Assembly: GCF_003402415.2 (NCBI RefSeq)
Contig: NZ_AP036014.1
Coordinates: 682,001-746,000, forward strand
DNA from: Cupidesulfovibrio sp000226255
GTDB lineage: Bacteria; Desulfobacterota; Desulfovibrionia; Desulfovibrionales; Desulfovibrionaceae
DNA: 64,000 nt
Direction: 5' to 3'
How positions within the stretch are numbered: the stretch's first letter is position 1; each line of letters opens with the position of its first letter. This document shows positions 1 to 8,911 of this stretch, in pieces. The notes below the pieces were generated by a model. It did no database searches, was not told the DNA's origin, and saw only the letters and a program-made list of their open reading frames with translations. The translations under genes were made by a program, and so were the position numbers.

Positions 1-286
1 CCAGGGCGGACCACAGGGCGCGCCGCCGTTCCCCCAGGGAGATGGCCGTGTCCTGGGTGCAGACGTCGGGCAGGCCCGCGAAGGTCTCCCACTCGCCCAG
101 CAGTTCCAGCGCGGTGCGGGGGTCGGTTTCCTCGAACAGGTCGGCACTCCGCCGGTCCGCGCGGGCCATGTCCTCGGCCAGGCCGCGCAGGGTTCGCGTC
201 ACCAGGGCGTCGGGTTCGCGCGGCCATGCGTCGCCGACAGGCAGCAGGGCCTGCAACTGGATCAGGTATTCGGCGGCGCTGGCCAT
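1..286 (-). CDS. Mu gp48-like tail protein (DUF2313/YmfQ), C-terminus outside window
   Basis: The first 95 residues are visible (MASAAEYLIQLQALLPVGDA...). They match the start of the DUF2313/YmfQ family, baseplate-region proteins encoded directly after gp47 in Mu-like phages. The usual family pattern of an N-terminal leucine-rich helix followed by a D/ARR-type helix is visible. The start codon overlaps the stop of the upstream gene (TGATG), implying translational coupling. The reading frame is open to the window edge, so the gene continues outside. Family assignment rests on sequence feel and strict gene order. Confidence 0.8.
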   Translation of the reverse strand, partial: MASAAEYLIQLQALLPVGDAWPREPDALVTRTLRGLAEDMARADRRSADLFEETDPRTALELLGEWETFAGLPDVCTQDTAISLGERRRALWSAL

Positions 287-1356
287 CAGCTTTCACTCCA
301 GGTCGTGCCGCCGTAGGTGGCGATGACCCCTGCCGCGTGCGCCACGTTGGCCGTGGGGTACAGCAGCACGTGGTCATACTCCCCGGCCGCCGTGGAAATG
401 ACCTCGCGCACGTGGCTGATGAGCAGGGTTCCGCCCGGCTCGGCCTCGCGCAGGACCAGTTCCTTCAGTGCCGCCTCAATGGCCAGCCGCACGCTGGCCT
501 GTGCGGGCGCGAGGTCCGCGAGCTGGAAGACCAGCGGCGCGGGCGTGGGGGCGAACACCAGCGGTTCGCAGCCGGGCGGGCAGCGGTCGGGATGCTCCAG
601 GTACGCCTGCACGGTGGCCACCATGGCCACGTCGGGAATGATGGAGTCAGACGCGTTGTCGCACACGAACGCCAGCCCCACCGTGCCGCGCCCCACGTAG
701 CGGGGATAGGCCCAGGCGCGGGTAACGCCGGAAACCTGCAACGCCCAGGTCACCCAATCGTTGGTGGCACCACCCTGCGGCGGCTCCTGCACGTAGGCAC
801 GCAAACGGGTGCGCAGCGCCTCCACCGTTTCCTCTTCCGTGCCGCCAGCCAGCCCGGCAGCCCCGATGGTTGCGGCGGACTGCACCCCGGACATGGTGGT
901 GGTCAGCCGCAGCGCAAGGCCAGCCGCAGTATTGCCCGCCGTCCCCGCCACCACGGCCTCGACCGGGGCTACGGCGCTGCCGCTGGCAATGGCCACGTCG
1001 GCCATGGTCTGGAACTCCGTGCCGTCGGTTCGCTGCAACAGGGTTCCGGCGGGGATCGGCGTGCCGGAGATGCCGGTGAAGGTCACGGTGCCGCTGGCTG
1101 CCTCGGCCGCCTTGCGCGCCACGCCCCACCAGTTGGCCCAGCGCAGCAGGTGTTCCTCGTCGGCGGTGTCGGGCACCACCTGCGCGGCCAGATAGTCGAG
1201 ATAGCCGTAAAGTCCGTGCTGGGTTCCGGCCACGGCCCGCGCCAGCACGGCCACGTCGGCGGCGGGCAGGCGGGCGTCCGCCCCTTCCATGCGGGTGTCG
1301 ATGTCGCTTTCGATGCGCGCGACCAGCGCGGCAAGCGTCGGCCTGTTGAAGCTCAC
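286..1356 (-). CDS. Baseplate assembly protein J (Mu gp47-like)
   Basis: A 356-residue protein of the baseplate J family, which forms the wedge rim of contractile-tail baseplates. It begins MSFNRPTLAALVARIESDI and contains the Gly/Thr-rich mid-region and ETVEALRTRLRAY stretch typical of the family. Length fits Mu gp47. It lies between gp46-like and gp48-like genes, with 4-base overlaps on each side, so the baseplate genes form one translationally coupled string. No catalytic role is expected; it acts in the virion. Confidence 0.9.
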   Translation of the reverse strand: MSFNRPTLAALVARIESDIDTRMEGADARLPAADVAVLARAVAGTQHGLYGYLDYLAAQVVPDTADEEHLLRWANWWGVARKAAEAASGTVTFTGISGTPIPAGTLLQRTDGTEFQTMADVAIASGSAVAPVEAVVAGTAGNTAAGLALRLTTTMSGVQSAATIGAAGLAGGTEEETVEALRTRLRAYVQEPPQGGATNDWVTWALQVSGVTRAWAYPRYVGRGTVGLAFVCDNASDSIIPDVAMVATVQAYLEHPDRCPPGCEPLVFAPTPAPLVFQLADLAPAQASVRLAIEAALKELVLREAEPGGTLLISHVREVISTAAGEYDHVLLYPTANVAHAAGVIATYGGTTWSES

Positions 1357-1802
1357 AGGGGCCTCCTGAAGATTTCGGTAACGCTGGTGCCGTCAGCCAG
1401 GGTGATGGAGATGGTCAGCACCAGCACCCCGGTGGCGTCCGCAGCCCAACTGGCGTCAACGCTGACGGTGGCCGCCCACCCGCCAGCGATCAGCCATTGC
1501 AGGGCCTCTTCCGCGTACCCGCGTGCGCGGCGCGCCGTTTCCGCCGTCTGCTTCTCGCGCGAGAGCAGCCACAACCGGCTGCCGGTGATCCACGATGCGC
1601 CGGTCGGGGCCTGCGCCGGGGATACGATGTCACCCCACCATCCCCGCCTGGCGTTCAGCCCTGCCGAACCGGCGGGCAATTCGTCATCGGCCCCGGCCCG
1701 CGCGTCGGTGAACAGGCTGATCACGATGGCCCGGCGCAGGCCGCCGTCGGCAGCCAGCAGGCCACGCTCCAGCGGCGCTTCCAGGGTGTAGTCTTCGGCC
1801 AT
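1353..1802 (-). CDS. Baseplate protein, Mu gp46 family
   Basis: A 149-residue protein of the phage GP46 family, the W/gp25-like baseplate wedge lysozyme-fold component. Features are an N-terminal LERGLLAADGGLRRAIVISL segment, a WWGD motif and a C-terminal beta-rich segment ending VTEIFRRPL. Its ATG overlaps nothing upstream: the gp45 stop is one base away. Its stop overlaps the gp47 ATG. Assignment is by family resemblance and gene order. Confidence 0.88.
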   Translation of the reverse strand: MAEDYTLEAPLERGLLAADGGLRRAIVISLFTDARAGADDELPAGSAGLNARRGWWGDIVSPAQAPTGASWITGSRLWLLSREKQTAETARRARGYAEEALQWLIAGGWAATVSVDASWAADATGVLVLTISITLADGTSVTEIFRRPL

Positions 1803-2444
1803 CTAGCCTCCCACGGGCGACCCGGTCGGGCCGCCGCCGTCGTTCTCGGGGTGTACGTGTTCACGCAGCGAAACACTGCCCGCCTGCACGTCCGCATCGC
1901 TGGTCACGTCGCCCGTGACGTGCATGGACCCCTCGAAGGTGGCGGCAGACACGCCGCCCCCTGCGGCCCGCGCGGTGAAGCTGGGCGTCACGTATTCCAC
2001 GCTTTCTGACGCCTCGACGGTGTACCGCTTGGTGACCACGGCCACGTCCTCGTCGGCGGTGATCTGCGCGTGCAGGGTGGTCAGCTCGACGTTGCGCCCC
2101 CGCTTGAACACCAGCGAATCCCCCTCGTCGGTGTACAGGGCAACCTCGCCGGGTTGCAGGCCCTGCAAGCGGAACATGCGGTCGCCCACGGCCACGATGA
2201 CGCCGGAAGACCGGTCGCCGCCCACGAACATCACGGCGGCCTCCATGCCCGGCAGCGGGCACGAGGTGAACCCGTAGTGCTCGAACATCTCCACCGAGTC
2301 GCGCGCCTCGCCCTTCAGCAGGCCCACCTGGGCCGCCTGCACACGACGCGAGGAGTCCACCAGGCGGACCACGGCGCGGGCCACCATCAGGCGCACCCGC
2401 TGGATCAGGGGGGCCGACATCCGATTGAAGTCGTCGCGGTTCAT
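1803..2444 (-). CDS. Baseplate spike protein, Mu gp45-like (gpV family)
   Basis: A 213-residue baseplate assembly protein V/gp45 homologue, predicted to form the trimeric membrane-piercing spike under the tail tube. The OB-fold N-terminal region is followed by repetitive beta-strand sequence and a C-terminal HVHPENDGGGPTG stretch, matching the metal-binding HxH apex of such spikes. I chose the ATG at 2444 because it overlaps the upstream stop as ATGA. A longer in-frame extension exists but would lie wholly within the upstream gene. Confidence 0.88.
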   Translation of the reverse strand: MNRDDFNRMSAPLIQRVRLMVARAVVRLVDSSRRVQAAQVGLLKGEARDSVEMFEHYGFTSCPLPGMEAAVMFVGGDRSSGVIVAVGDRMFRLQGLQPGEVALYTDEGDSLVFKRGRNVELTTLHAQITADEDVAVVTKRYTVEASESVEYVTPSFTARAAGGGVSAATFEGSMHVTGDVTSDADVQAGSVSLREHVHPENDGGGPTGSPVGG

Positions 2445-3529
2445 CAGTCGTCGTCTCCCGCGTCCCAGCCGCGTTTTTTCTTGGGCTTTTCCGGCTCTGC
2501 CAGCACGGCGAAGGCCGCCGCGCGCATCACCGTCAGCTCCGTCACCGTGCCCTCGCGCGAGGACTGCCGGAACTGCGCCTGGGTAATCACCCACAGGCCG
2601 GACAGTTCCACCAGATCGTCCCGAAGCTCCACCGTCTGCCCCGGTCGCCACAACGCGCCCTGCGCGTTGCGCCACCCCGGCAGGGTGTAAACGGCCTGCC
2701 TGCCCCGCGCGGCGCGCGTCTTCGCCTCGTGCGCGGCGCGGCTGGCCAGCGAAGGCCCGCCGCCCTGCGTTTCCGCCACCAGCACCAGGGGGCGGTGCCG
2801 GGTGACGCCGGGGTCCGTAGCGCTGCCGCTGGGGCTGGTGATGGTTTCCGCGTCGTCGCCGTCGTCAGGGTCGGCCCCGCCATCGGCATGGGCCACGGCG
2901 GTGTAGTCCGAAAATCGTTCCGCCATGCTCCGCACGCCACGGCCGGACAGCACCGTGTCACCCGGCATGATGGTGGCCACCGGGCTGCCCTCGCTCACCG
3001 TGCCGATGACCAGCCCGCCAAGCCCGTCGGACCATGCCATCAGGCCGCGCTGGCGCAGCAGCCGCTCCAGGGTTGCCGCCACGGTGTCGCCGGGGTTGGT
3101 GGAAAAGCGGGGGAACGCGGCAGAGGCCGCAGTCGCGCGCGCCTGCACAGAAATGCCGAAGGGCGCGCACAGGTCCGCCGCGATGGCGGACAGGCTGCGC
3201 CCCTGCCAGTCCTTCACCGGTGCCGAGCAGTCCACAAGGTCGCCCGCCTTGTCCCGCCCCGTGATGCTCGTCTCGCGGCGGCTGGCGTCATAGTCGGTGG
3301 AGACATCATCCACGTAGCCGGTGACCACGGTTTCGCCGTCGATGCGCACCACGCACGGCGTCCCCTCGGCCACGCCCAGGCGCACCCGGCTGCCCCCGCT
3401 CACCCATTCATCGGTCAGGCGCACGTCGTACTCGCCGGACAGCCTGTCCAGGGCCAGGGTGATGGAAACATCCGTCCACCCTTCGTGAATCTGTCCGCCC
3501 ACGTGCAGGCTCACCACGTTGCTACTCAT
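2444..3529 (-). CDS. Baseplate hub protein, Mu gp44-like (P2 gpD family)
   Basis: A 361-residue tail hub protein. The N-terminal half is beta-rich (VSLHVGGQIHEGWTDVSITL), and the middle carries the hub-family WQGRSLSAIAADLCAPFGI segment. The C-terminus is lysine-rich (PEKPKKKRGWDAGDDD). In Mu-like phages this protein caps the tail tube and holds the spike. It overlaps the gp43-like gene by 8 bases and the gp45-like gene by 1 base, fitting the conserved gp43-gp44-gp45 order. Confidence 0.88.
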   Translation of the reverse strand: MSSNVVSLHVGGQIHEGWTDVSITLALDRLSGEYDVRLTDEWVSGGSRVRLGVAEGTPCVVRIDGETVVTGYVDDVSTDYDASRRETSITGRDKAGDLVDCSAPVKDWQGRSLSAIAADLCAPFGISVQARATAASAAFPRFSTNPGDTVAATLERLLRQRGLMAWSDGLGGLVIGTVSEGSPVATIMPGDTVLSGRGVRSMAERFSDYTAVAHADGGADPDDGDDAETITSPSGSATDPGVTRHRPLVLVAETQGGGPSLASRAAHEAKTRAARGRQAVYTLPGWRNAQGALWRPGQTVELRDDLVELSGLWVITQAQFRQSSREGTVTELTVMRAAAFAVLAEPEKPKKKRGWDAGDDD

Positions 3530-4709
3530 CGCGGACCACCTTCAGGGTGTTGCCGCCGGGCACGAAGCCGGGGTGCCGGATGACGGGGTTGCGGGACAGC
3601 ACGTCCGTTTCGCGCGCGGCGTTGCCGTAATAGGCATAGGCCACCACCAGGGCGGGCAGCGTCGCGCCGGGCGTAAGATCGTCCAGCCTGGCCAGGTCCG
3701 CGCCGCGCACGGTGATGTCGCGCACCACGGCGGTGCGCAGGGCGTGCAACGCCTCGTACAGGGGGTCCGCCGCCGTGGCCATGGCCTCGTCCAGGTCGGC
3801 GGCCACCTGCTGGCGCACGGCAACGGCGTCCTCGTACACCTCGAACTCCATGTCGGTGGTGGCGCGTGCGGCCTGCACCACGGACAGCCCGGACGTCAGG
3901 TCGGACAAGGCCGCCTGGTTGACGGTTGCCTGCGAGGAAGAGGAGGTGACCAGCGGGCGTTCAGGGGCCATGGCTGCCAGCTCGCGCGCCGCCGTGTAGC
4001 GGCTGTTGCCGCCGCTGCCGCCGGTGGAGACGCCCCCCACCAGGCTGCTGATGGTCGAGCGGATGGAGTCGGCCAGCGAGGAGGGCTTGTCCATCAGTGC
4101 GGTGGATTGGCGGCGCAGGTTCAGCAGCGACCGGGCGGCCGCAGGCGTGCCCCACGAAACGGAACCGGCGCGGTCCATCCAGCCTTCCGCCTGTTCCAGC
4201 GCCTCGGACCGCACAAGGTCCGGCCCGATGACGCCGAACCGGTCGGCAAAGTCCGCCACGTAGGCGTCCTCGGCATCATCGGCCGCGTTCGATGTCAGCG
4301 CGGCCGTGTCGGTGCGGCTGGTGTGCCCGCCGCCCTCGGTGTCTTCCACGAAGTCCAGCCGCCACGCGACATAGCCACCCATGTCCAGCCGCTCGGATGC
4401 GGTGAACTGGCGCACCCGCACGGTGTGCGAGAGGCCCCACGGGTCCACGTACTCGCCGGGGCCGTCCTTCTCCAGCGCCTCCAGCAGGCGGTTGCGCGGC
4501 CCCAGGTACTCCCGGCCGAACTGGAACGCCTCCACCGACAGCTGCCGAGCCTTGCGGCCCATGTCCTCGTTGGTGGGTTCGTCGCGCTTGGGGTACTCGT
4601 GCGTGGCCAGCCGGCGGCCGCCCGCGTAGTCGCGTGTGGCCACCTCGAACTTCACGCCCCGGAACGATGCCGGGCGCATGTCCTTGCGCCAGGTGCTTTC
4701 CGTCGCCAT
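3522..4709 (-). CDS. Mu gp43/N-like tail protein (DNA circularization protein N-terminal domain)
   Basis: A 395-residue protein whose first 90 or so residues (WRKDMRPASFRGVKFEVA) are the DNA-circularization N domain found in Mu gpN and related tail proteins. The rest is helical and alanine-rich. Despite the historical family name, in Mu-like phages it is a structural tail/baseplate protein encoded between the tape measure and the hub. The ATG at 4709 is 12 bases after the tape-measure stop. Confidence in the family is high; its exact position in the virion is inferred from Mu. Confidence 0.88.
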   Translation of the reverse strand: MATESTWRKDMRPASFRGVKFEVATRDYAGGRRLATHEYPKRDEPTNEDMGRKARQLSVEAFQFGREYLGPRNRLLEALEKDGPGEYVDPWGLSHTVRVRQFTASERLDMGGYVAWRLDFVEDTEGGGHTSRTDTAALTSNAADDAEDAYVADFADRFGVIGPDLVRSEALEQAEGWMDRAGSVSWGTPAAARSLLNLRRQSTALMDKPSSLADSIRSTISSLVGGVSTGGSGGNSRYTAARELAAMAPERPLVTSSSSQATVNQAALSDLTSGLSVVQAARATTDMEFEVYEDAVAVRQQVAADLDEAMATAADPLYEALHALRTAVVRDITVRGADLARLDDLTPGATLPALVVAYAYYGNAARETDVLSRNPVIRHPGFVPGGNTLKVVRDE

Positions 4710-4721
4710 GGCCGAACCCCG

Positions 4722-6611
4722 CTAGTTCGCCCCGGCCATCATCGGGCCGGTGCGGGCGTTGATGGTGACGCCGGGGCTGTCGGATCGGGCGGCCACGCTG
4801 GACCCGGCAGGCAGCCCGCGCACGGTCAGCTCGATGACATGGCGCAGCACGCCCTTGCCCTGGGCGTCGGTCTGCTGGGTGGCCCGCGCCCCGGCGGCCG
4901 CGCCGCGTTCCTCTGCCGCAGCGGCCCCCGCGCCCATGCGCGGCAGGGGCGCGCCGGGCTTTCCCGCACCGGCGGCGGAACCGGGGGCGGCAACCTTGCC
5001 CCCGGCTGCACCGGGAGCCTCCGCGCCCTGGGTGCCGGGTCCAGCCTTCGGAGTGGCGGGCGTGCCTGTGGTGGCGGATGCGCCGATGCCCATCCACTTG
5101 CCCACCGTCTCGAACATGGGCCGCAGCTTCTCCCACACGCCGCCGACCCAGCCGACAAAGGCGTCCCAGTAGGGCTTCACGGGTTCCCATATGCCCTTGA
5201 AGAACTCCTGCACCGGGGTCCAGTGATCAATGAGGTAGGCCGCACCCAGCCCGATCAGGGCAATGGCAGCTCCTATCGGCGTGGCCACCATGGACGCGGA
5301 CATGACCCGCCAGGCCATGCCGAGCAGGGCAATGGCGGGCGGCAGCACGGTCAGCGCCGCGCCCATGGCCAGCAGGGTGAAGGTGAACGTGGGCGAGGTG
5401 TCCGCAGCATCGGAAAGCAGGTTCACCAACGGGGTCAGCATGGACACAACAGCACCCAGCGGTGCCAGGAACGAACGGCCCACGGAATCGCCCAGCTTCT
5501 CGACCGAGGCGCGGAAGGCCGTGGTCTTCTCGTTGTACGTCGCCATCATGGTGGCGAACTGGCTATCCACGGTTCCGCCGCTTTTCGTCATGATGTCGTT
5601 CTTCAGGGCCTTCATTTCCTCAAGATCAGCCAACACCGGCTTGAGGAAATTCTGAACCTGCGCGTCGCCAAAGATACGTGCAATCTTGAACGGGTTGGTC
5701 CCTAGCTTCTTATGCAGAGCGTCAAGCACATCCTCCAGCGGGTTGCCCCCCTGCTGCATGGACTTCTTGATGATGCGCTCAATGTTGATTCCGGCCTTTT
5801 TGGCTTTGGCCAAGACGTCCGGGGCGTTCAGCGCTTTGAGGAAGTTGCTCATGTTGTTGGCAGCTTCTCCAGGTGTTGCGGCCCCCTTCTTGGCAATCTG
5901 AAGAGCTGCGGCAAGAGTCCCGACGGCCTCACTCCCCTGTAGGCCAAGCATCTTCGCGCTTGCCCCAAGCTGGGGGAAGTACTGTGCCATGTCCTTCAGC
6001 TCGAATGCACCCTTGTTGCCCGCGTAAGCCAAACGATCCATTTCGGCAGAGAGGGAGCCCGGCGCAACCTTCAAGGTGTCGACAAGGACAAAAGCCGTGG
6101 CAGACAGGTCGTCGATGGCAGCGCCGGTGGCGGTGGCAGTGCGCCCGATGGAATACAGCGCCGTCTGCGCCTTGCCCGACTCCATGCCCGCGCTGACCAG
6201 CTTGTTGAACCCGCCTTCCAGCTGGTCCACCGACTGATTGGTGGATTCCGGCACGGCCAGTTCGCGCAGCCGGTTGCGCAGTTCGCGCACCTCGGCTGCG
6301 GTCAGGTCTGCCGTAATGCCGGTTGCGGCCAGCCGGTGTTCCAGGTCACCCGCCATGTTCACCGCGCTGCGGATCATCACCAGCGAGGCCACCGCCTGAC
6401 CCACCTGGGCAAGGTTGCCCTGAAGGTCGTTGGCGCTGCCGCTCATGCCGTGCATCTTGCGGTCGGTGGCATCCAGCGCAGCGCCCAGGCGTGTCGAACC
6501 GTCGGCAAGGCGGGTCATTTCCGACCGCGCCCCGCTGAAGGAAGACCGGAAGCCGCCCGAAAGAGCGGCCCCGATCATTATGTTGAGCGCCATCTGGCCG
6601 GAACCCAGCAC
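4722..6611 (-). CDS. Tail tape measure protein (Mu gp42-like)
   Basis: A 629-residue tape measure protein. It has the TMP-type N-terminal half (EVRELRNRLRELAVP, GAFELKDMAQYFPQLGASAK, GEAANNMSNFLKAL) that recurs in Mu/P2 tail length rulers. Hydrophobic segments lie around residues 400-460, and a Gly/Ala/Pro-rich C-terminal tail (about 510-590) is probably disordered. The GC content of roughly 5,600-6,000 is lower than its flanks, hinting that the N-terminal half has a different history. Translation may start at the first ATG or six codons later (MALNIMIG). Confidence 0.9.
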   Translation of the reverse strand: MLGSGQMALNIMIGAALSGGFRSSFSGARSEMTRLADGSTRLGAALDATDRKMHGMSGSANDLQGNLAQVGQAVASLVMIRSAVNMAGDLEHRLAATGITADLTAAEVRELRNRLRELAVPESTNQSVDQLEGGFNKLVSAGMESGKAQTALYSIGRTATATGAAIDDLSATAFVLVDTLKVAPGSLSAEMDRLAYAGNKGAFELKDMAQYFPQLGASAKMLGLQGSEAVGTLAAALQIAKKGAATPGEAANNMSNFLKALNAPDVLAKAKKAGINIERIIKKSMQQGGNPLEDVLDALHKKLGTNPFKIARIFGDAQVQNFLKPVLADLEEMKALKNDIMTKSGGTVDSQFATMMATYNEKTTAFRASVEKLGDSVGRSFLAPLGAVVSMLTPLVNLLSDAADTSPTFTFTLLAMGAALTVLPPAIALLGMAWRVMSASMVATPIGAAIALIGLGAAYLIDHWTPVQEFFKGIWEPVKPYWDAFVGWVGGVWEKLRPMFETVGKWMGIGASATTGTPATPKAGPGTQGAEAPGAAGGKVAAPGSAAGAGKPGAPLPRMGAGAAAAEERGAAAGARATQQTDAQGKGVLRHVIELTVRGLPAGSSVAARSDSPGVTINARTGPMMAGAN

Positions 6612-6620
6612 GTCAGCCTC

Positions 6621-6720
6621 CTATCCTTCTCCAGAGATGTCCCGCGCCAGGCGCAGCGCCTCGGCGTGGTATGCGATGAACTCGGATACCCGCATGTCCT
6701 CTATTTCGTGCCTGCCCCAT
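6621..6720 (-). CDS. Candidate -1 frameshift extension of the tail chaperone
   Basis: In the -1 frame relative to the gp41-like gene, an open frame continues past its stop and ends 10 bases before the tape-measure gene. It encodes GRHEIEDMRVSEFIAYHAEA and eight or so further residues. A run of four G residues follows AT on the coding strand (ATGGGGCA, 6713-6720), a plausible slip site. Frameshifted chaperones in this position are a known feature of phage tail genes, and Mu itself recodes here. The alternative is a 24-codon separate gene starting at the internal ATG. No pseudoknot was tested. Confidence 0.45.
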
Positions 6721-7036
6721 CCGGCGACGTGTCCGAGTTCGAGCGCGGCGCGGCGGATGCGGCCGCCTGGGGCGAGATGAAACCCATCAGCGCCCGCTGC
6801 AACTGCACGTAGTCGCACACGGGCAGTTCGCGCAGGGCTTCCGTGTCCAGGCCGCACAGCCGCCCGATGAGGCGCACTTCCATTTCCGCCTGGGTCTGGC
6901 CGGGCTCGTCCACGGCCAGTTGGTCCTTCACGAAGGGCTCGCGCATGGACAGCTGTTCGTACTTCGCCTCGCCCACGAAGAGCGGGCGGGACAGCCTGAT
7001 CACCTTGGGTTCGCGGGGCTGGGTGGTCGTGGTCAT
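6701..7036 (-). CDS. Tail assembly chaperone (Mu gp41-like)
   Basis: A 111-residue protein lying between the tube and tape-measure genes, the position of tail assembly chaperones in nearly all long-tailed phages. The core (REPFVKDQLAVDE, EMEVRLIGRLCGLDTEALREL) matches the phage tail assembly E/gp41 family. The C-terminus is low-complexity (AAASAAPRSNSDTSPDG), as often seen just before a frameshift site. A second reading frame continues beyond its stop (see the next feature), so part of the product may be extended. Confidence 0.85.
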   Translation of the reverse strand: MTTTTQPREPKVIRLSRPLFVGEAKYEQLSMREPFVKDQLAVDEPGQTQAEMEVRLIGRLCGLDTEALRELPVCDYVQLQRALMGFISPQAAASAAPRSNSDTSPDGAGTK

Positions 7037-7045
7037 GGTGCCTTC

Positions 7046-7402
7046 CTATGCTTCGTCGGCGGGGTTGCCGGTGAGTTTGACCTTCATCTTGCCGCCTTCG
7101 CCCTCGGACAGCTCCAGCACGTCCTCCACGAACGCCTCGCGGATCACCCAGGTGCGGCCGATGTCGCCCCTGAAGGTGACCGTGGCGTTGGTGATGTTGC
7201 GGATTTCTTCCACCGGGGTGTCCTTGGTCACGTTCACCTCGCATTCGAGGGTGGCGGGCACCAGTTCTTCGGCAAAGCCCACACTGTTGGTGCCGATGAC
7301 CGGCTTGCGCGACTGCCCGCCCAGGTTGAGTTTTGCCGAGCGCTGGGTGTCCAGCGTCTTGCCGTCGTAGGCGATGACCGCCCTTCCGAGATATTGAGAC
7401 AT
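7046..7402 (-). CDS. Tail tube protein (Mu gp40/M-like)
   Basis: A 118-residue tail tube subunit whose hexameric rings form the inner channel of the contractile tail. The sequence is beta-rich and shows the family features: LGRAVIAYDGKTLDT at the start, a central ATLECEVNVTKDTPVEEIRN segment and a C-terminal KMKVKLTGNPADE. Length matches Mu gpM. It sits directly downstream of the sheath gene, with a clear AGGAG ribosome site upstream. Assigned by family and strict order. Confidence 0.9.
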   Translation of the reverse strand: MSQYLGRAVIAYDGKTLDTQRSAKLNLGGQSRKPVIGTNSVGFAEELVPATLECEVNVTKDTPVEEIRNITNATVTFRGDIGRTWVIREAFVEDVLELSEGEGGKMKVKLTGNPADEA

Positions 7403-7432
7403 GTCGTTCTCCTGCGTGTTGCGGGCGTGGGG

Positions 7433-8908
7433 TTAGACGCGGAACTGCACCAGCGCGGCGAACACGCGCAACTGGTTGACCAGGTCGGGCGGCAGCACGA
7501 CGTCCACGCGGGTGGGATCGTCGGCGTTGCGTTCCACCACCAGCTGATCCTTGAACGCCGTCAGGTTTTCCACCCAGCCGCGCTCTTCCCAGGCGCGGGC
7601 CAGGGCGATGAGTTCGGCCCGGATGATGCTGGGCGTGACGATGGCCTGCCCGGCACCGAACCGGGTGCCGTCGTCGGCCAGCTTGTGCCGGGGAAACTTC
7701 TGGCTGATGCGGGCGCGCAGCGTGCTGCGCAGCACCGAAAGGGTGGCCAGCGTTTCCACGTCCAGGTAGCTGGGGTCCGGCAGGTTGTAGGCGTTCACCT
7801 GGTAGGTGGTGATGGCCCGTTCGATGGACACGGTGCCGTCCACGGCCACCATGAAGGTGCTGACGCCGTCGTACAGCAGCAGGTTGCGCTCTGCGCGGGT
7901 GAACCGATCCGGCTCGGCCGGGGCGAGGATGCCGGGCAGCTCCAGGGTTTGCAGCGGCCGGGCGGGGTCGATGCCCAGCTGGTAAGCCGCCACCGCGCCG
8001 TAAACGGCCGCCCACAGCCACGGCGGCGTGGGGCTGCGCTGCGCGCCCATGATGGAGATGACTTCGGAATTGCGGGCGCTGCCGATGGTGGCCAGCGCCG
8101 CGTGCGTGCCCGAAACGGACGCCCACGCCTGCCCCTCTATCTGGCGGGTGGCGGACCAGCGGTCCTCCAGTTCCTCTTCCAGAGCGGCAAGGTTGGCGGT
8201 GTCCGTCCACGGGGTGATCACGTGGTGGTACTGCACGTCGCCCAGGGCGGCGAGGGCGGTGGTCACGTCGGGGTTGCCGGTGCCGCCCGACATTCCGGAA
8301 GGGGCGGCGATGGTCACGGTCAGCCCGGCGGGCACGGCATCGCCCTGCCAGTAGGTGGTGCGCAGGTCCAGCGCGTTCATGGTCTCACCCTTGTGGCGGG
8401 CGGTCAGCGTGACCACGGCCCCGGTGGCCGACGCCGTCACCGGCAGGTCGGGCATCTCGCCCACCGCGTCGGCAAGGTCGGCGGCCACGGCGGAGGCCAG
8501 AGCGCCCACGGCCACGGCGGCCTGCACCTTCACCCCGCCCACGTAGAGCAGCAGCGTACCAGCTGCCGTGGCGGTACCGGCAATGGTCACGGTGCCGGTG
8601 GCGGCCTGACCGGCGGCGTTGTCGGCCACGGGCACGGCCCACAGGTCGGAATCCTCGTTGGCTTCCTTGAAGGCGTAGGCCATGGCCGCCAGCATGCTGC
8701 CGCGACCGAACAGCGCCACGGCATGGTCGCCGGACAGCACCCGCACGGGCACGAGGGGTTCGGCCGAACCGGTGGACAGGCGCTGCCCCAGCAGCAGCAC
8801 GCGGGTGATGTCCCGCACCAGGCCCTTGTTGGCCAGCGAGTTGTCGAACTCCGCGTATTGGCCCGGCGTGCGGATGGTCACCGGGATCTGCGAGAAGCTG
8901 ATGGTCAT
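7433..8908 (-). CDS. Contractile tail sheath protein (Mu gp39/L-like)
   Basis: A 491-residue tail sheath subunit. The N-terminal MTISFSQIPVTIRTPGQYAE start and the C-terminal sheath domain (LPDPSYLDVETLATLSVLRS, QKFPRHKLADDGTRFGAGQA) are characteristic of Mu-type sheaths. It forms the outer contractile cylinder around the tube and is the main marker that this is a myovirus-like phage. It is preceded by the DUF2635 gene with a 3-base gap. Confidence 0.93.
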   Translation of the reverse strand: MTISFSQIPVTIRTPGQYAEFDNSLANKGLVRDITRVLLLGQRLSTGSAEPLVPVRVLSGDHAVALFGRGSMLAAMAYAFKEANEDSDLWAVPVADNAAGQAATGTVTIAGTATAAGTLLLYVGGVKVQAAVAVGALASAVAADLADAVGEMPDLPVTASATGAVVTLTARHKGETMNALDLRTTYWQGDAVPAGLTVTIAAPSGMSGGTGNPDVTTALAALGDVQYHHVITPWTDTANLAALEEELEDRWSATRQIEGQAWASVSGTHAALATIGSARNSEVISIMGAQRSPTPPWLWAAVYGAVAAYQLGIDPARPLQTLELPGILAPAEPDRFTRAERNLLLYDGVSTFMVAVDGTVSIERAITTYQVNAYNLPDPSYLDVETLATLSVLRSTLRARISQKFPRHKLADDGTRFGAGQAIVTPSIIRAELIALARAWEERGWVENLTAFKDQLVVERNADDPTRVDVVLPPDLVNQLRVFAALVQFRV

Positions 8909-8911
8909 GGG

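Noticed and set aside
3519..5705. Long plus-strand open frame opposite the tape-measure and hub genes (also at 226-1791, 6920-9250, 33304-35469 and 40266-43187)
   Set aside because: These lie opposite well-supported genes, have Arg/Gly/His-rich nonsense composition and arise from high GC at third positions; none resembles a protein family.
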